Position numbers and translations under genes: made by a program. The notes under the pieces are model-generated. The model did no database searches. It was given only the letters and a program-made list of their open reading frames with translations, and was not told where the DNA came from. A DNA stretch of 64,000 nucleotides from Glaciihabitans tibetensis (GTDB lineage: Bacteria > Actinomycetota > Actinomycetes > Actinomycetales > Microbacteriaceae): positions 295,055-359,054 of the forward strand of contig NZ_PVTL01000005.1 of the NCBI RefSeq assembly GCF_003003265.1. The letters run 5' to 3'. Position 1 is the first letter of the stretch. Each line of letters begins with the position of its first letter. Below, piece by piece: positions 41,200 to 49,296 of the stretch.

Positions 41200-41865
41200 T
41201 CAGAGCTCGACGACGTGGGTGGCGCGGTGGCTGGTCCCCTCGATCAGCCGCGCGTTGGTCTCGTCCGGCCCCAGCGCCCATGCCCGCGCGGCGTCGGGTG
41301 ATTTGCCGAACCGCACGTGGCGGTCAATCAGGCGGGCGAGGCGGATGCCACGTTCCAACCTCACAAATATCGTCATGTTGAGCAGGGGAGCAACAGCGCC
41401 CCACCCGTCACTGTCCAGCAGAAGGTAGTTGCCCTCCACCACCACGATCGGAAACTCAGGACCAATGACGATGGCGCCCGGTACCGCCTCCTCGATCGTG
41501 CGGTCGAAGCCCGGCGCAGACACCGCATTTCCTGAATTACCGAAGGCCGAGGGCGACCGGAGAGCCGTCAGCGTGCTCACGAAACCGGCGACGTCGAAGG
41601 TGTCGGGTGCCCCCATGCGCGCGCGGCTCCCCAGTTTTACGAGCCGCTGCTGGGGCAGGTGGAACCCGTCCATCGGGAGCAGCGCCGCGCCGACGCGCGC
41701 GTCTGTCTTCGCGCCCTCCTCCGCGAGCCGCGTGACCACGTCCTCCGCAAGGGTGGACTTGCCCGCGCCGGGCGGCCCGACGATGCCGACGATGAGCCTC
41801 TGACCGGGCACGACCGCGGCGGCGATCACGGCGACCACCTCGTCGACAGACCGAAGTACGGTCAC
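41200..41865 (-). CDS. Nucleoside/nucleotide kinase family protein (uridine-kinase-like)
   Basis: 221 residues from a GTG at 41865 that overlaps the SGNH hydrolase stop by four bases. P-loop GPPGAGKST (30-38), the substrate block MDGFHLPQQ with catalytic Asp, IVVVEGNYLLLDSDGW, and a lid RHVRFGKSPDAARAW fit the phosphoribulokinase/uridine kinase superfamily, in the branch that includes YggC and fructose or pantothenate-like kinases. The exact substrate cannot be read. A uracil permease lies nearby on the other strand. Confidence 0.85.
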   Translation of the reverse strand: MTVLRSVDEVVAVIAAAVVPGQRLIVGIVGPPGAGKSTLAEDVVTRLAEEGAKTDARVGAALLPMDGFHLPQQRLVKLGSRARMGAPDTFDVAGFVSTLTALRSPSAFGNSGNAVSAPGFDRTIEEAVPGAIVIGPEFPIVVVEGNYLLLDSDGWGAVAPLLNMTIFVRLERGIRLARLIDRHVRFGKSPDAARAWALGPDETNARLIEGTSHRATHVVEL

Positions 41866-42617
41866 CGCGGCTGCCCCGGGGTGGCTTGCTCGGGTGCGAT
41901 CAGCCCCAGGTCCGCAAGTGCGAACTCCACCCAGTCGCGGTACCCGTTCGCGCTCGGGTGGAAGCGGTCGCTGGCGAAGAAACCCTCCGTGTAGGGCGGG
42001 GGCGGCGGTGACATCACCACGCCGGGTTCGCCGGCCACCACGCGTCGCGCCGCAGCCTCAAGCGAACTGGAGTGCAGGTATAGCACCCACCGTAGCGGGT
42101 TCGGTAGCGCCTCGAAGCGAAAAAACGCGGGCAGGCTCGACACGAGGATCAGCGCATGTGGGCTCGCGGCGCGCAGTCGGCGGAGGATGACACGGATGTC
42201 GCGGGCGAAGGCACCACGCGAGCGGATCCCCAGCGCGTCGTTGGCCCCGATCGACAGGAACACGAGGTCGTACTCCTCCGCGCTCGCCGCATCGAGGTAC
42301 CGCAGCACGACGTCCCGTGCCGTTGCCCCGTTCTCGCCGATAGCGTTCCACGTGGAACCTCGATGCCAGTGCCGCTGAAACGCCCGCGCCAGGTTGCCCG
42401 GCAACGCGGCATCCTGAGTCTGCGCCCCCACACCGGCAGCGGTCGAGTCGCCCAAAACGAGGATCCGCGCGGGGTCGGCGCCCTCGATCGAGCCAGACCA
42501 GGGCGGGTCGGCATCGGGCAGGCGTGGGATGTCCCGGCGCAGCGCCCGGGCCTGAACAACGAGCACCGGTGCCAGCAGAAGAGCGATGTGCCGGCTCAAT
42601 CGGGGATCGACGGGCAT
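41862..42617 (-). CDS. SGNH/GDSL-type hydrolase
   Basis: 251 residues from ATG 42617 (AAGGAG six bases upstream). A short hydrophobic start (HIALLLAPVLVVQA) may be a signal or anchor. SGNH blocks: ILVLGDSTAAGVGA (Ser of block I), GENGATARD, IGANDALG (block III Asn), and SDRFHPSANGY (block V Asp/His). Such enzymes are esterases, lipases or carbohydrate deacetylases; the substrate is unknown. The polysaccharide acyltransferase cluster ends only 0.7 kb away on the opposite strand. The coding sequence contains a parS-like palindrome. Confidence 0.88.
   Translation of the reverse strand: MPVDPRLSRHIALLLAPVLVVQARALRRDIPRLPDADPPWSGSIEGADPARILVLGDSTAAGVGAQTQDAALPGNLARAFQRHWHRGSTWNAIGENGATARDVVLRYLDAASAEEYDLVFLSIGANDALGIRSRGAFARDIRVILRRLRAASPHALILVSSLPAFFRFEALPNPLRWVLYLHSSSLEAAARRVVAGEPGVVMSPPPPPYTEGFFASDRFHPSANGYRDWVEFALADLGLIAPEQATPGQPR
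42345..42358. other. parS-like 14-bp palindrome within the SGNH gene
   Basis: GTTCCACGTGGAAC is a perfect palindrome matching the core of ParB-binding parS sites (G-T-T-N-C-A-C-G-T-G-N-A-A-C). Flanks are gc on the left and ct on the right, so the outer T/A of the 16-bp consensus is missing. Confidence 0.45.
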
Positions 42618-42625
42618 GGCGTCTC

Positions 42626-42716
42626 CTTGTGGTGAGTGGTGCGTGGTGAGTGGTGAGTGGTGCGCGGTGAGTGGCGCGGTGTCGGCTTGCGGTGCCGGTT
42701 TGCGGTGCCGGTTCGG
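42626..42716. repeat. GGTGAGTGGTG-rich degenerate repeat before uraA
   Basis: GTGGTGAGTGGTG recurs several times between 42629 and 42675 with spacing of 7-21 bp, followed by two copies of TTGCGGTGCCGG at 42687-42711. It fills much of the 185-bp gap between the divergent SGNH and uracil permease genes, where both promoters should be. Confidence 0.6.
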
Positions 42717-42802
42717 GCGATCACCGTGCGGCGACCCGTCAGCCAGATTAGCGGGGACTACCCTTTGGGCGGCCCTGTTCGGGCCAGGCGAAGGGAAGAC
42801 CG

Positions 42803-44071
42803 ATGGCACAGATCTGGACACTGCACGGCGATGGCAAGAATGTAGGCGCCAAGGAAATCGTTCAGCCCGAGGAGCGACTGAGCTGGCCCCGCACCATCGG
42901 CTTCGGCGCCCAGCACGTGGTCGCGATGTTCGGTGCAACCTTCCTGGTGCCGCTGATCACCGGCTTCCCGCCCGCGACCACCCTGCTCTTCTCCGGCATC
43001 GGCACGCTGCTCTTCCTGATCATCACCAAAAACCGGCTCCCCAGCTATCTCGGGTCGTCGTTCGCTTTCCTCGCTCCGATCGGTGCGGCCGTGGCATCCG
43101 GCGGTCAGGGAGTCGCCCTCGGTGGCGTCATCGTGGTGGGCGCCCTGCTCGCGATCGTCGGCGTTGTGGTGCACCTCGCAGGAACCCGCTGGATCGACCT
43201 CGCTCTGCCGCCCGTCGTCAGCGGCGCAATCGTCGCCCTGATCGGCTTCAACCTCGCGCCGGCCGCGAAGAACAACTTCGCCGCGTCGCCCCTGATCGCG
43301 GGCATCACGCTTCTCGCGATCATCCTCGCCGCCGTGCTGTTCAAGGGCCTGCTCGGCCGCCTCTCGATCGTGATCGGTGTTGTCGTCGGCTACATCGCCG
43401 CGGTTCTCGCCGGCCAGGTCGATTTCTCTGGCGTGGGGGATGCCGCGTGGGTCGGTCTTCCCGAATTCACTTCGCCCAGCTTCTCCACTGACAACCTCGG
43501 CGTCTACCTGATGTTCCTGCCGGTCGTGCTCGCGCTCATCGCCGAGAACGTGGGCCACATCAAGGGTGTCGGCCAGCTCACCGGCCGCAACCTCGACCCG
43601 CTGACCGGCCGCGCGCTGTTCGCCGACGGACTGGCCACGGTCATCTCCGGCATCGGCGGCGGCTCGCCGACCACCACCTACGGCGAAAACATCGGCGTCA
43701 TGAGTGCCACCCGCGTCTTCTCGACCGCCGCCTATTGGGTCGCCGGCATCACCGCGATCCTGCTCGGGCTGTCGCCGAAGATCGGCGAGATCATCTACAC
43801 GATCCCCGCGGGCGTGCTCGGCGGCGTGACCACCGCGCTCTACGGCCTGATCGGAATCATCGGCGTGCGCATCTGGGTCGAGAACAAGGTCGACTTCAGC
43901 AAGCCCAAGAACCAGCTCACGGCCGGCATCGCCCTGATCATGGGCATCGCCGATTTCACCCTGACAGCGGGGGATGTCGCGTTCACCGGCATCGTGCTCG
44001 GCACGGTCGCGGCCCTGGTCGTTTACCACCTCATGAACGGGCTCGGAAAGCTCCGCGGCACCGACGTGTAG
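42803..44071 (+). CDS. uraA: Uracil permease (NCS2 family)
   Basis: 422 residues, about 14 membrane segments. Family blocks: GFGAQHVVAMFGATFLVP with the substrate-site region, SYLGSSFAFLAPI, ALIAENVGHIKGVGQLTGRNLDP with the glutamate of helix 8, and GGGSPTTTYGENIGVMSATRV with the second conserved glutamate. These are the uracil (UraA) rather than xanthine/urate signatures. It should import uracil with protons for salvage. A single gene; the 3' end faces a repeat array and a convergent VOC gene. Confidence 0.93.
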   Translation: MAQIWTLHGDGKNVGAKEIVQPEERLSWPRTIGFGAQHVVAMFGATFLVPLITGFPPATTLLFSGIGTLLFLIITKNRLPSYLGSSFAFLAPIGAAVASGGQGVALGGVIVVGALLAIVGVVVHLAGTRWIDLALPPVVSGAIVALIGFNLAPAAKNNFAASPLIAGITLLAIILAAVLFKGLLGRLSIVIGVVVGYIAAVLAGQVDFSGVGDAAWVGLPEFTSPSFSTDNLGVYLMFLPVVLALIAENVGHIKGVGQLTGRNLDPLTGRALFADGLATVISGIGGGSPTTTYGENIGVMSATRVFSTAAYWVAGITAILLGLSPKIGEIIYTIPAGVLGGVTTALYGLIGIIGVRIWVENKVDFSKPKNQLTAGIALIMGIADFTLTAGDVAFTGIVLGTVAALVVYHLMNGLGKLRGTDV

Positions 44072-44102
44072 CGGGCGGGTCCACCTGTCGATGACCAAAT
44101 TC

Positions 44103-44222
44103 TGAAGTGACGAGATTTGTCGGAACGGGTTGTTGAAGTGACGAGATTTGTCGTAGTGACGGCGCCCGAGACGACGAATCTCGTCACCTCGAAAGCGGCA
44201 CCGACGAATCTTGCCACGTCAG
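44103..44222. repeat. Family 2 repeat array (locus E)
   Basis: TGAAGTGACGAGATTTGTCG occurs at 44103 and 44134 (31 bp apart). Two inverted units follow, CGACGAATCTCGTCACCTC from 44172 and CGACGAATCTTGCCACGTC from 44202. The array fills the gap between convergent genes and, being inverted in its two halves, could fold into a long hairpin in either transcript. Confidence 0.8.
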
Positions 44223-44233
44223 ACCCCTGACGA

Positions 44234-45103
44234 CTACGAGGCGGCGGTCACGCGGATCAGGTTTGCCCACGGGTCGTCGATCGTGACGGTCTGGCCGTCG
44301 TCACGGGTGCTGACGCCGAAGTGCTTCATCCGCTCCTGCAGCGCGCCGAGGTCGTCGGGCGACGGAACCACGATGTCGACCTGGCTGAGGCCGAGCGTGG
44401 CCTGGCGGCGGCCGGCGCCCTTACTGTTCCAGACGTTCATTGCCATGTGGTGGTGGTACTTGCCAGCGCTGACAAAGAGGGCCGAGCCGGGCATTTCGAC
44501 GGTGGTCTCGAAGCCGAGGCGGTCGACGTAAAACTCGCGGGCGGTGGCGGTGTCGCCGACCGACAGGTGCACGTGGCCCACCACCGCGCTGCCATAGACG
44601 GGATTGTCGATGACTTCCTCGGTGAGGTTCTCCTGAAGGAACGCGTTCGGGTCGAGGTAGAGGGTGCCCATCTCGAGCACGCCGTGAGTCCAGCTCCAGG
44701 TGCTGCGGTCGCGGTCCCAGTACAGCTCGATGCCGTTGCCCTCCGGGTCGGTGAAATAGAACGCCTTGCTGACGAGGTGGTCGGCGCTGCCGGTGAAGGT
44801 TCCCGGGGAGTGGCGGGCGACCGAGTAGAGCGCTGCCGCGAGGGCGCGCTCGGAGTCGAAAAGAATCGCGGTGTGAAACAGGCCGGCCTGTCCGGGGGAT
44901 GCCTGGCGTAACTGCGGCGAGTGCTCGAGGATAACCAGCGGGGTGGTGCCGCGACCCATCGTCGCGCGCCCGGGTCCCTCGTCGATCACGGCGAGGGTGA
45001 CGGCGTCGCGGTAGTACGAGATCATCGCGTCAAGGTCGGCCACCAGGAGCGTCACCGGCCCCATCGCGGTGTCTGCGGCGAGAAGATTCTGGTCGATCGT
45101 CAT
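44234..45103 (-). CDS. Two-domain VOC protein (catechol 2,3-dioxygenase / CatE-like)
   Basis: 289 residues from ATG 45103, with AAAGGG nine bases upstream; an upstream ATG at 45151 lies inside the palindromes and is less likely. Two repeated VOC modules: MGPVTLLVADLDAMISYYRDAV with HTAILFDS, and VVGHVHLSVGDTATAREFYVDRLGF with KYHHHMAMNVW. Metal ligands are probably the His of LFHTAIL or VGHVHL, and a Glu. The block FYFTDPEGNGIELYWDRDR is typical of CatE/YfiE-type ring-cleavage or quinone-stress proteins. Three contiguous inverted repeats lie just upstream. Confidence 0.88.
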   Translation of the reverse strand: MTIDQNLLAADTAMGPVTLLVADLDAMISYYRDAVTLAVIDEGPGRATMGRGTTPLVILEHSPQLRQASPGQAGLFHTAILFDSERALAAALYSVARHSPGTFTGSADHLVSKAFYFTDPEGNGIELYWDRDRSTWSWTHGVLEMGTLYLDPNAFLQENLTEEVIDNPVYGSAVVGHVHLSVGDTATAREFYVDRLGFETTVEMPGSALFVSAGKYHHHMAMNVWNSKGAGRRQATLGLSQVDIVVPSPDDLGALQERMKHFGVSTRDDGQTVTIDDPWANLIRVTAAS

Positions 45104-45136
45104 GGTGGTGCCCTTTCCGGTTCCCTGCTTCCAGCT

Positions 45137-45203
45137 TAGTTGTAGCTTCAACTATTCGGAAGGGTTTCCGAAACGGGTCCCGGTCACTCCGGCCGGGACC
45201 CGT
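45137..45203 (-). promoter_or_regulatory. Three contiguous inverted repeats upstream of the VOC gene
   Basis: 45137-45154: TAGTTGTAGCTTCAACTA (8 of 9 pairs match), like operators of MarR-type regulators. 45155-45172: TTCGGAA-GGGT-TTCCGAA, perfect 7-bp arms. 45173-45203: ACGGGTCCCGG and CCGGGACCCGT, perfect 11-bp arms with a nine-base loop. The three abut without a spare base. The first starts 34 bases before the VOC ATG; together they occupy the whole expected promoter. Confidence 0.65.
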
Positions 45204-45332
45204 CTGCCCATCCACCGAGGGGCCGGGGCCACTCACAAAGTTCGGGTCAATGAAGTGGCGCCTAGTGGTTGTTCGGAGCTTCCGGCCGACGAGATTGGTG
45301 CGGGGCGCGGGGTGCCGCGAACAACCCGACAC

Positions 45333-45495
45333 CGAGCGGACACTTGGCGATGCGACCCCTCATCGAGAGGGCAGTCCCGTCGCGTTTCTGCGAGAAAATG
45401 GTCGCTTACCGCCCGGTGGGTGGGCTAGCAGGAGGGCTCGCGCGGGTAACTGGCCGCTCGACGAGAGACAGCGACGACAAGTGTCCGCTCGGCGA
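45333..45495. repeat. 31-bp array, family 1 (locus C)
   Basis: Direct cores at 45333 (CGAGCGGACACTTGGCGA) and 45364 (CGAGAGGGCAGTCCCGTCG), 31 bp apart. Inverted cores end at 45460 (TAACTGGCCGCTCG) and 45491 (AGTGTCCGCTCG), again 31 bp apart. So the two halves face each other. The gap 45204-45609 has no gene I can support; it also has a 15-bp repeat AGCCCGAGCGAGGTC at about 45525-45555. Confidence 0.8.
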
Positions 45496-45609
45496 GGCTG
45501 ATCGTTCGGCGGGCAGCCCGAGCGAGGTCAGCCCGAGCGAGGTCAGCCCGAGCTGGGGCGGGCCGAGCTGGGCGGGCCGAGGAAGCCGGACCGGTCGCGC
45601 GCGGTAAAG

Positions 45610-46098
45610 CTAGCCCCGCGCGACCGCCTTCTCGAAGCAGAGCGAGTCGGCGGAATCCGCGTAGTGGCCGAACTTTGCGATGGGGTAGTACCCCTCCCGG
45701 GTGTAGAACCGCACGGCATCCGGCTGCATCACGCCCGTTTCCAGACGCAGGGTGAACCAGCCCCGGTCGAGTGCGGCTTCCTCGAGCGCCCGGACGACCG
45801 CGACCGACACCCCCGTGCCCCGGTGGGCGGTGGTGACGTACATCCGCTTGATCTCGGCGGACGAGGCATCCAACTGACGCAGCCCGCCGCAACCGACTGC
45901 AACGCCGGCGGCCGTGTACGCGACGAGGAATACCGCGATGTCGTCTCCGGTCGGCGCCGGGCCGGGTTCGGAGTCTGGTGTGCCGTAGCGTTCCGCGATC
46001 TCGACGCGCTGGGCCGCGCGCAGGGCGGTGGAATCCGGGTGGTCCCACGGGCGCGCAACCACGGCGGGTGGGGTGGCACGCAACGCGGTCGCGCTCAC
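45610..46098 (-). CDS. GNAT-family N-acetyltransferase
   Basis: 162 residues from a GTG at 46098, overlapping the purC stop by four bases. The acetyl-CoA site is in IKRMYVTTAHRGTGVSVAVV, where R-G-T-G-V replaces the usual Q/R-x-x-G-x-G/A. Other family parts are VAYTAAGVAVGCGGLRQLD and the C-terminal VRFYTREGYYPIAKFGHYADS. The substrate is unknown; coupling to purC probably reflects compact gene packing rather than a purine function. Confidence 0.87.
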   Translation of the reverse strand: MSATALRATPPAVVARPWDHPDSTALRAAQRVEIAERYGTPDSEPGPAPTGDDIAVFLVAYTAAGVAVGCGGLRQLDASSAEIKRMYVTTAHRGTGVSVAVVRALEEAALDRGWFTLRLETGVMQPDAVRFYTREGYYPIAKFGHYADSADSLCFEKAVARG

Positions 46099-47000
46099 GC
46101 TCCGGTCAGCCGCTCGATCAGCTCGCGGTAGCGCAGCGCGGTCTGGGCCACGATCTCCTGGGGGAGCGTGGGCGGGATGCCCTCCATGTCCCAGTTGGTC
46201 TTCAGCCAGTTGCGCACGATCTGCTTGTCGAAGCTGGCGGTGCGGTCGCCGGTCGCGTAAAGCTCGGCATCCCAGTACCGGCTGCTGTCGGAGGTCAGTA
46301 CCTCGTCACCGAGGGTGAGCACGCCGGCGTCATCCCCGAATTCGAATTTCGTGTCGGCCAGGATCACGCCGCGGGACTCGGCAATGGCTGAGGCAGTGGC
46401 GAAGATCGAGAGGGATGCTGCGCGCAGCGCCTCCGCGACATCCGCCCCCACAATTTCGACCGTGCGTTCAAACGAGATGTTTTCGTCATGCTCGCCCTGC
46501 GGAGCTTTCCACGCGGGGGTGAAGATCGGTTCGGGCAGCCGGTCGCCGTCGTTCAGGCCCGCGGGCAGCGCGACGCCGCAGATGCTCTGGCTGGCCTGGT
46601 ACTCGATCCAGCCGCTTCCCGACAGGTAGCCGCGCACCACGCACTCGATCGGATACATGGTCAGGGTCTTGACGAGCATCGAGCGGTCTGCGACCGATGT
46701 GGGGACGAGGGCGGATGTCTCGGCCGCCGGTGCCAGGTGGTTCGACACTCCCGTCAGCTGGTCAAACCACCAGAGGCTGAGACTGGTGAGCAGCTCGCCC
46801 TTGTGAGGGATCGGCGGCTCGAGCAGGTGGTCGAAGGCGCTGACCCGGTCGCTCGCCACCATCAGCACGCGGTCGGGGTGTTCGGACGAGGTGTAGAGGT
46901 CGCGCACCTTGCCCGAGTAAGCGTGCTGCCAGCCGTTGCCGAGGGTGGTGCTGGTGCCAGTGCCAGTGCCAGTGCCAGTGCCGGTGCCGTCGTCCGACAT
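46095..47000 (-). CDS. purC: SAICAR synthetase PurC
   Basis: 301 residues. It joins aspartate to CAIR with ATP, the eighth purine step. Blocks: YSGKVRDLYTS, LLMVASDRVSAFD-like VLMVASDRVSAFDHLL, IECVVRGYLSGSGW, LADTKFEFG and DEVLTSDSSRYWDAE. Residues 5-16 are a Gly-Thr repeat encoded by a hexanucleotide array. The ATG overlaps the purD stop by one base, so purD-purC-acetyltransferase are translated in sequence. Confidence 0.96.
   Translation of the reverse strand: MSDDGTGTGTGTGTGTSTTLGNGWQHAYSGKVRDLYTSSEHPDRVLMVASDRVSAFDHLLEPPIPHKGELLTSLSLWWFDQLTGVSNHLAPAAETSALVPTSVADRSMLVKTLTMYPIECVVRGYLSGSGWIEYQASQSICGVALPAGLNDGDRLPEPIFTPAWKAPQGEHDENISFERTVEIVGADVAEALRAASLSIFATASAIAESRGVILADTKFEFGDDAGVLTLGDEVLTSDSSRYWDAELYATGDRTASFDKQIVRNWLKTNWDMEGIPPTLPQEIVAQTALRYRELIERLTGA
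46953..46988 (-). repeat. Hexanucleotide repeat at the start of purC
   Basis: On the plus strand GGTGCC, four AGTGCC units, GGTGCC: six units of six bases, coding for (Gly-Thr)n at residues 5-16 of PurC. The unit length preserves the frame, so slippage would only change the length of the N-terminal tail. Confidence 0.85.
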
Positions 47001-48247
47001 CAGGCGACCCGAGCGGCGATGTCGGTGCGGAACTGGCCGCCCTCGAGCGAGATCAGGTCGAGTGCGCCATAGGCCTTGCTGCGGGCGTCGGCGAAGCTGT
47101 CGCCGAGGGCGACCACGCTGAGCACCCGTCCCCCAGTTGCGACGAAGTGACCGTCAGATTTCGCGGTTGCGGCGTGCGCGATCGTGACATCGGGAAGGGC
47201 CGTAGCCGCTTCAAGTCCCTCGATGCGGCGTCCGGTGATGGGATCCTCCGGGTAGCCCTCGCTCGCGAGTACCACGGTGACAGCCACGCGCGGCGAGAAC
47301 TCCGGACGCGGCAGCACGCCGAGGCCGCCGGTCGCCGCGGCGTAGAGCAGGCCGCTCAGCGGGGTGACGAGCCGGGGGAGCACAACCTGCGTCTCGGGGT
47401 CGCCGAACCGCGCGTTGAATTCGATCACCCTCGTGCCGTGCGGGGTGATGATCAAGCCGCAGTACAGCAGCCCGATGAACGGCTTCTGCTCTGCGGCGAG
47501 CTGGCGGATCGTGGGCAGGGCGACGGAATCGATCACGTCGTCGACGAAGCCGTCCGGCAGCCACGGCAGGGGCGAGTACGCACCCATGCCGCCGGTGTTG
47601 GGGCCCTCGTCGTGGTCATAGGCACGCTTGTAATCCTGCGCGGGAGAGAGGGGAAGCACGGTGTGGCCGTCGCTGAGCAGAAACAGCGACACCTCCTGGC
47701 CGGAGAGGAACTCTTCAACGAGCACACTGCCGTGGTGCAACCAGTACTCGGCGTGGGCGAGCGCGGCGCTGCGGTCGGGCGTCACGAGCACACCCTTGCC
47801 CGCGGCGAGACCGTCGGCTTTCACGACGTACGGGGCGCCGTACTCGTCGATCGCGGTGGCGGCTTCTTCGAGGGTACCCACGCGAGCGGCACGGCCGGTC
47901 GGCACGCCCGCTTCGTCCATGATGCGCTTGGCAAAAGTCTTGCTGCCTTCGAGCGCGGCCGCCGCCTTGCTCGGCCCGAACACCGCGATGCCACGCGTGC
48001 GCAGCTTGTCGGCGACTCCCGCGACGAGCGGGGCCTCCGGGCCGATGATCACGAGCTCGATCTCGTTGTCGAGCGCGTACCCCGCGACGATGTCACCGTT
48101 GGTGGGATCCAGCGCGACAACGGGAACGTCGGCCGCGATGCCCGCATTTCCCGGGGCGGCCGTGATCTCGTGCCCCGCATTCTCGCTGAGGAGGGACGTG
48201 ATGAGGGCATGCTCACGGGCACCGGAGCCGAGGACAAGGATTCGCAC
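47000..48247 (-). CDS. purD: Phosphoribosylamine-glycine ligase PurD
   Basis: 415 residues. It makes GAR from phosphoribosylamine, glycine and ATP. The N-terminal [15 protein letters not shown] and the ATP-grasp blocks [40 protein letters not shown] and [14 protein letters not shown] are complete. The start is divergent from the SCP-like gene (52 bp), leaving space for two short promoters. It leads the purD-purC-GNAT operon. Confidence 0.96.
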   Translation of the reverse strand: MRILVLGSGAREHALITSLLSENAGHEITAAPGNAGIAADVPVVALDPTNGDIVAGYALDNEIELVIIGPEAPLVAGVADKLRTRGIAVFGPSKAAAALEGSKTFAKRIMDEAGVPTGRAARVGTLEEAATAIDEYGAPYVVKADGLAAGKGVLVTPDRSAALAHAEYWLHHGSVLVEEFLSGQEVSLFLLSDGHTVLPLSPAQDYKRAYDHDEGPNTGGMGAYSPLPWLPDGFVDDVIDSVALPTIRQLAAEQKPFIGLLYCGLIITPHGTRVIEFNARFGDPETQVVLPRLVTPLSGLLYAAATGGLGVLPRPEFSPRVAVTVVLASEGYPEDPITGRRIEGLEAATALPDVTIAHAATAKSDGHFVATGGRVLSVVALGDSFADARSKAYGALDLISLEGGQFRTDIAARVA

Positions 48248-48299
48248 GTGCCTAGGCTACCGGGGAGCCACCGCGGCGGCCACCGGCTACCGTTGACGG

Positions 48300-48665
48300 A
48301 TGGCGAAGGCAAAGATCACCGCAATTGTGGGCACCGCGAGCGTGCGACTCGCGCTCGCCGGCACCGCAGACCGCGACGCGACAGCGACGGCCGTGCGCTA
48401 CCTGCTCCAGCTGCTCGCCGAAAAGGCCGAGGGCAACACGGTCGAGGTGCGGGTTCCCCCGTTTGGCGCGGTGCAGGCCATCGAGGGTCCGCGGCACACC
48501 CGCGGCACACCCCCAAACGTGGTTGAGATGGATGCCGCGACCTGGATCTCCCTGGCCACGGGCACCCTCCGCTGGTCCGACGCAATCGCGGACGGCCGCA
48601 TCGCCGCGTCCGGGCAGCGCGCCGACCTCAGCGCGCACCTCCCCATCGCCCGCTACCCCGACTGA
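48300..48665 (+). CDS. Small sterol-carrier-like (SCP2-fold) protein
   Basis: 121 residues. Charged N-terminus, a helix TATAVRYLLQLLAEKAEGNTVEVRVPPFGAVQ, and a C-terminal block VVEMDAATWISLATGTLRWSDAIADGRIAASGQRADLSAHLP. The pattern D-x-x-T-W-x-x-L-x-x-G-x3-W-x-x-A-x-x-x-G-x-I-x-x-S-G resembles the end of SCP2-domain proteins. Small proteins of this type are commonly annotated next to purine genes in actinobacteria, but a function is unknown. The recognition is by motif only. Confidence 0.7.
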   Translation: MAKAKITAIVGTASVRLALAGTADRDATATAVRYLLQLLAEKAEGNTVEVRVPPFGAVQAIEGPRHTRGTPPNVVEMDAATWISLATGTLRWSDAIADGRIAASGQRADLSAHLPIARYPD

Positions 48666-48735
48666 GGTCCGAGACACCTCGTTTGCCGCAGCCGCGCCAC
48701 GCGACATCCGCTCAGCTGCTCGCCTTGCACCCAGC

Positions 48736-48907
48736 TGCCTCACTTGCACCCAGGTGCCTCACGTCTGCTATGGCGCCCCCTTTTCGCCCGGGCGCCTTAA
48801 GTTTGTTGCGGTGCCTCACGTCCGCCCAGCTGACTTACGTCTGTAGCGGTGCCTCACGTCCGCCCAGGTGCCTCACGTCTGCTGCGGTGCCTCACTTTCG
48901 CCGGGGG
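48736..48907. repeat. 19-bp tandem array
   Basis: GTGCCTCACGTC-like units have their TGCC at 48736, 48755, (degenerate CGCC at 48793), 48812, 48831, 48850, 48869 and 48888: an exact 19-bp period. The consensus is about GGTGCCTCACGTCYGCYNN. It lies 70 bp after the SCP-like gene. Confidence 0.85.
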
Positions 48908-48937
48908 CCCCCAATTCGTCTCCGCTGGAATTCTGGG

Positions 48938-49165
48938 GTGTCACCATTTGTCACTAACCGAGCGCCGGAGGTGGTGACATTCGCTCAAGTGCCACGATGT
49001 GCCGGTGCCGGAATCTGACGTGGCATGATTTGTCCCTGCCCGAACCCGAAGTGTCGCGTTTCGTCGAAGCCCCTCGACTGAGGTGTCGCGTTTCGTCGAA
49101 GCCCCTGGACTGAGGTGTCGCGATTGGTCGAGAGCCAACGCTGACGTGTCGCGATTGGTCGAAAA
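48938..49165. repeat. Family 2 repeat array (locus F)
   Basis: Units of the form TGANGTGTCGCGATTNGTCG have their central GTG at 48938, 48971, 49020, 49051, 49083, 49115 and 49146, with steps mostly of 31-33 bp. The best units are TGAGGTGTCGCGTTTCGTCG and TGACGTGTCGCGATTGGTCG. The core matches the array at 44.1 kb. The whole gap 48666-49296 is filled by this and the 19-bp array; no gene is supported. Confidence 0.8.
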
Positions 49166-49296
49166 TTCGGAACGAGTTGCGACCTATTGCGACCCCTCAT
49201 CGCGTGGCCTCTCTTCCGGAGCGCGAGGTGTCATGTTTTGGCCTTGGCAGTGGCCGTTCGGCGACCGTACCGAGCGGCGGGTGCGAGAATATTGGG

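Noticed and set aside
45155..45203. Rho-independent terminator
   Set aside because: The stems are perfect, but no T run follows on either strand and the position is upstream, not downstream, of the nearest gene.
48736..49165. CRISPR-like appearance of the tandem arrays
   Set aside because: Units adjoin without unique spacers of normal length, similarity is degenerate, and there are no cas genes.
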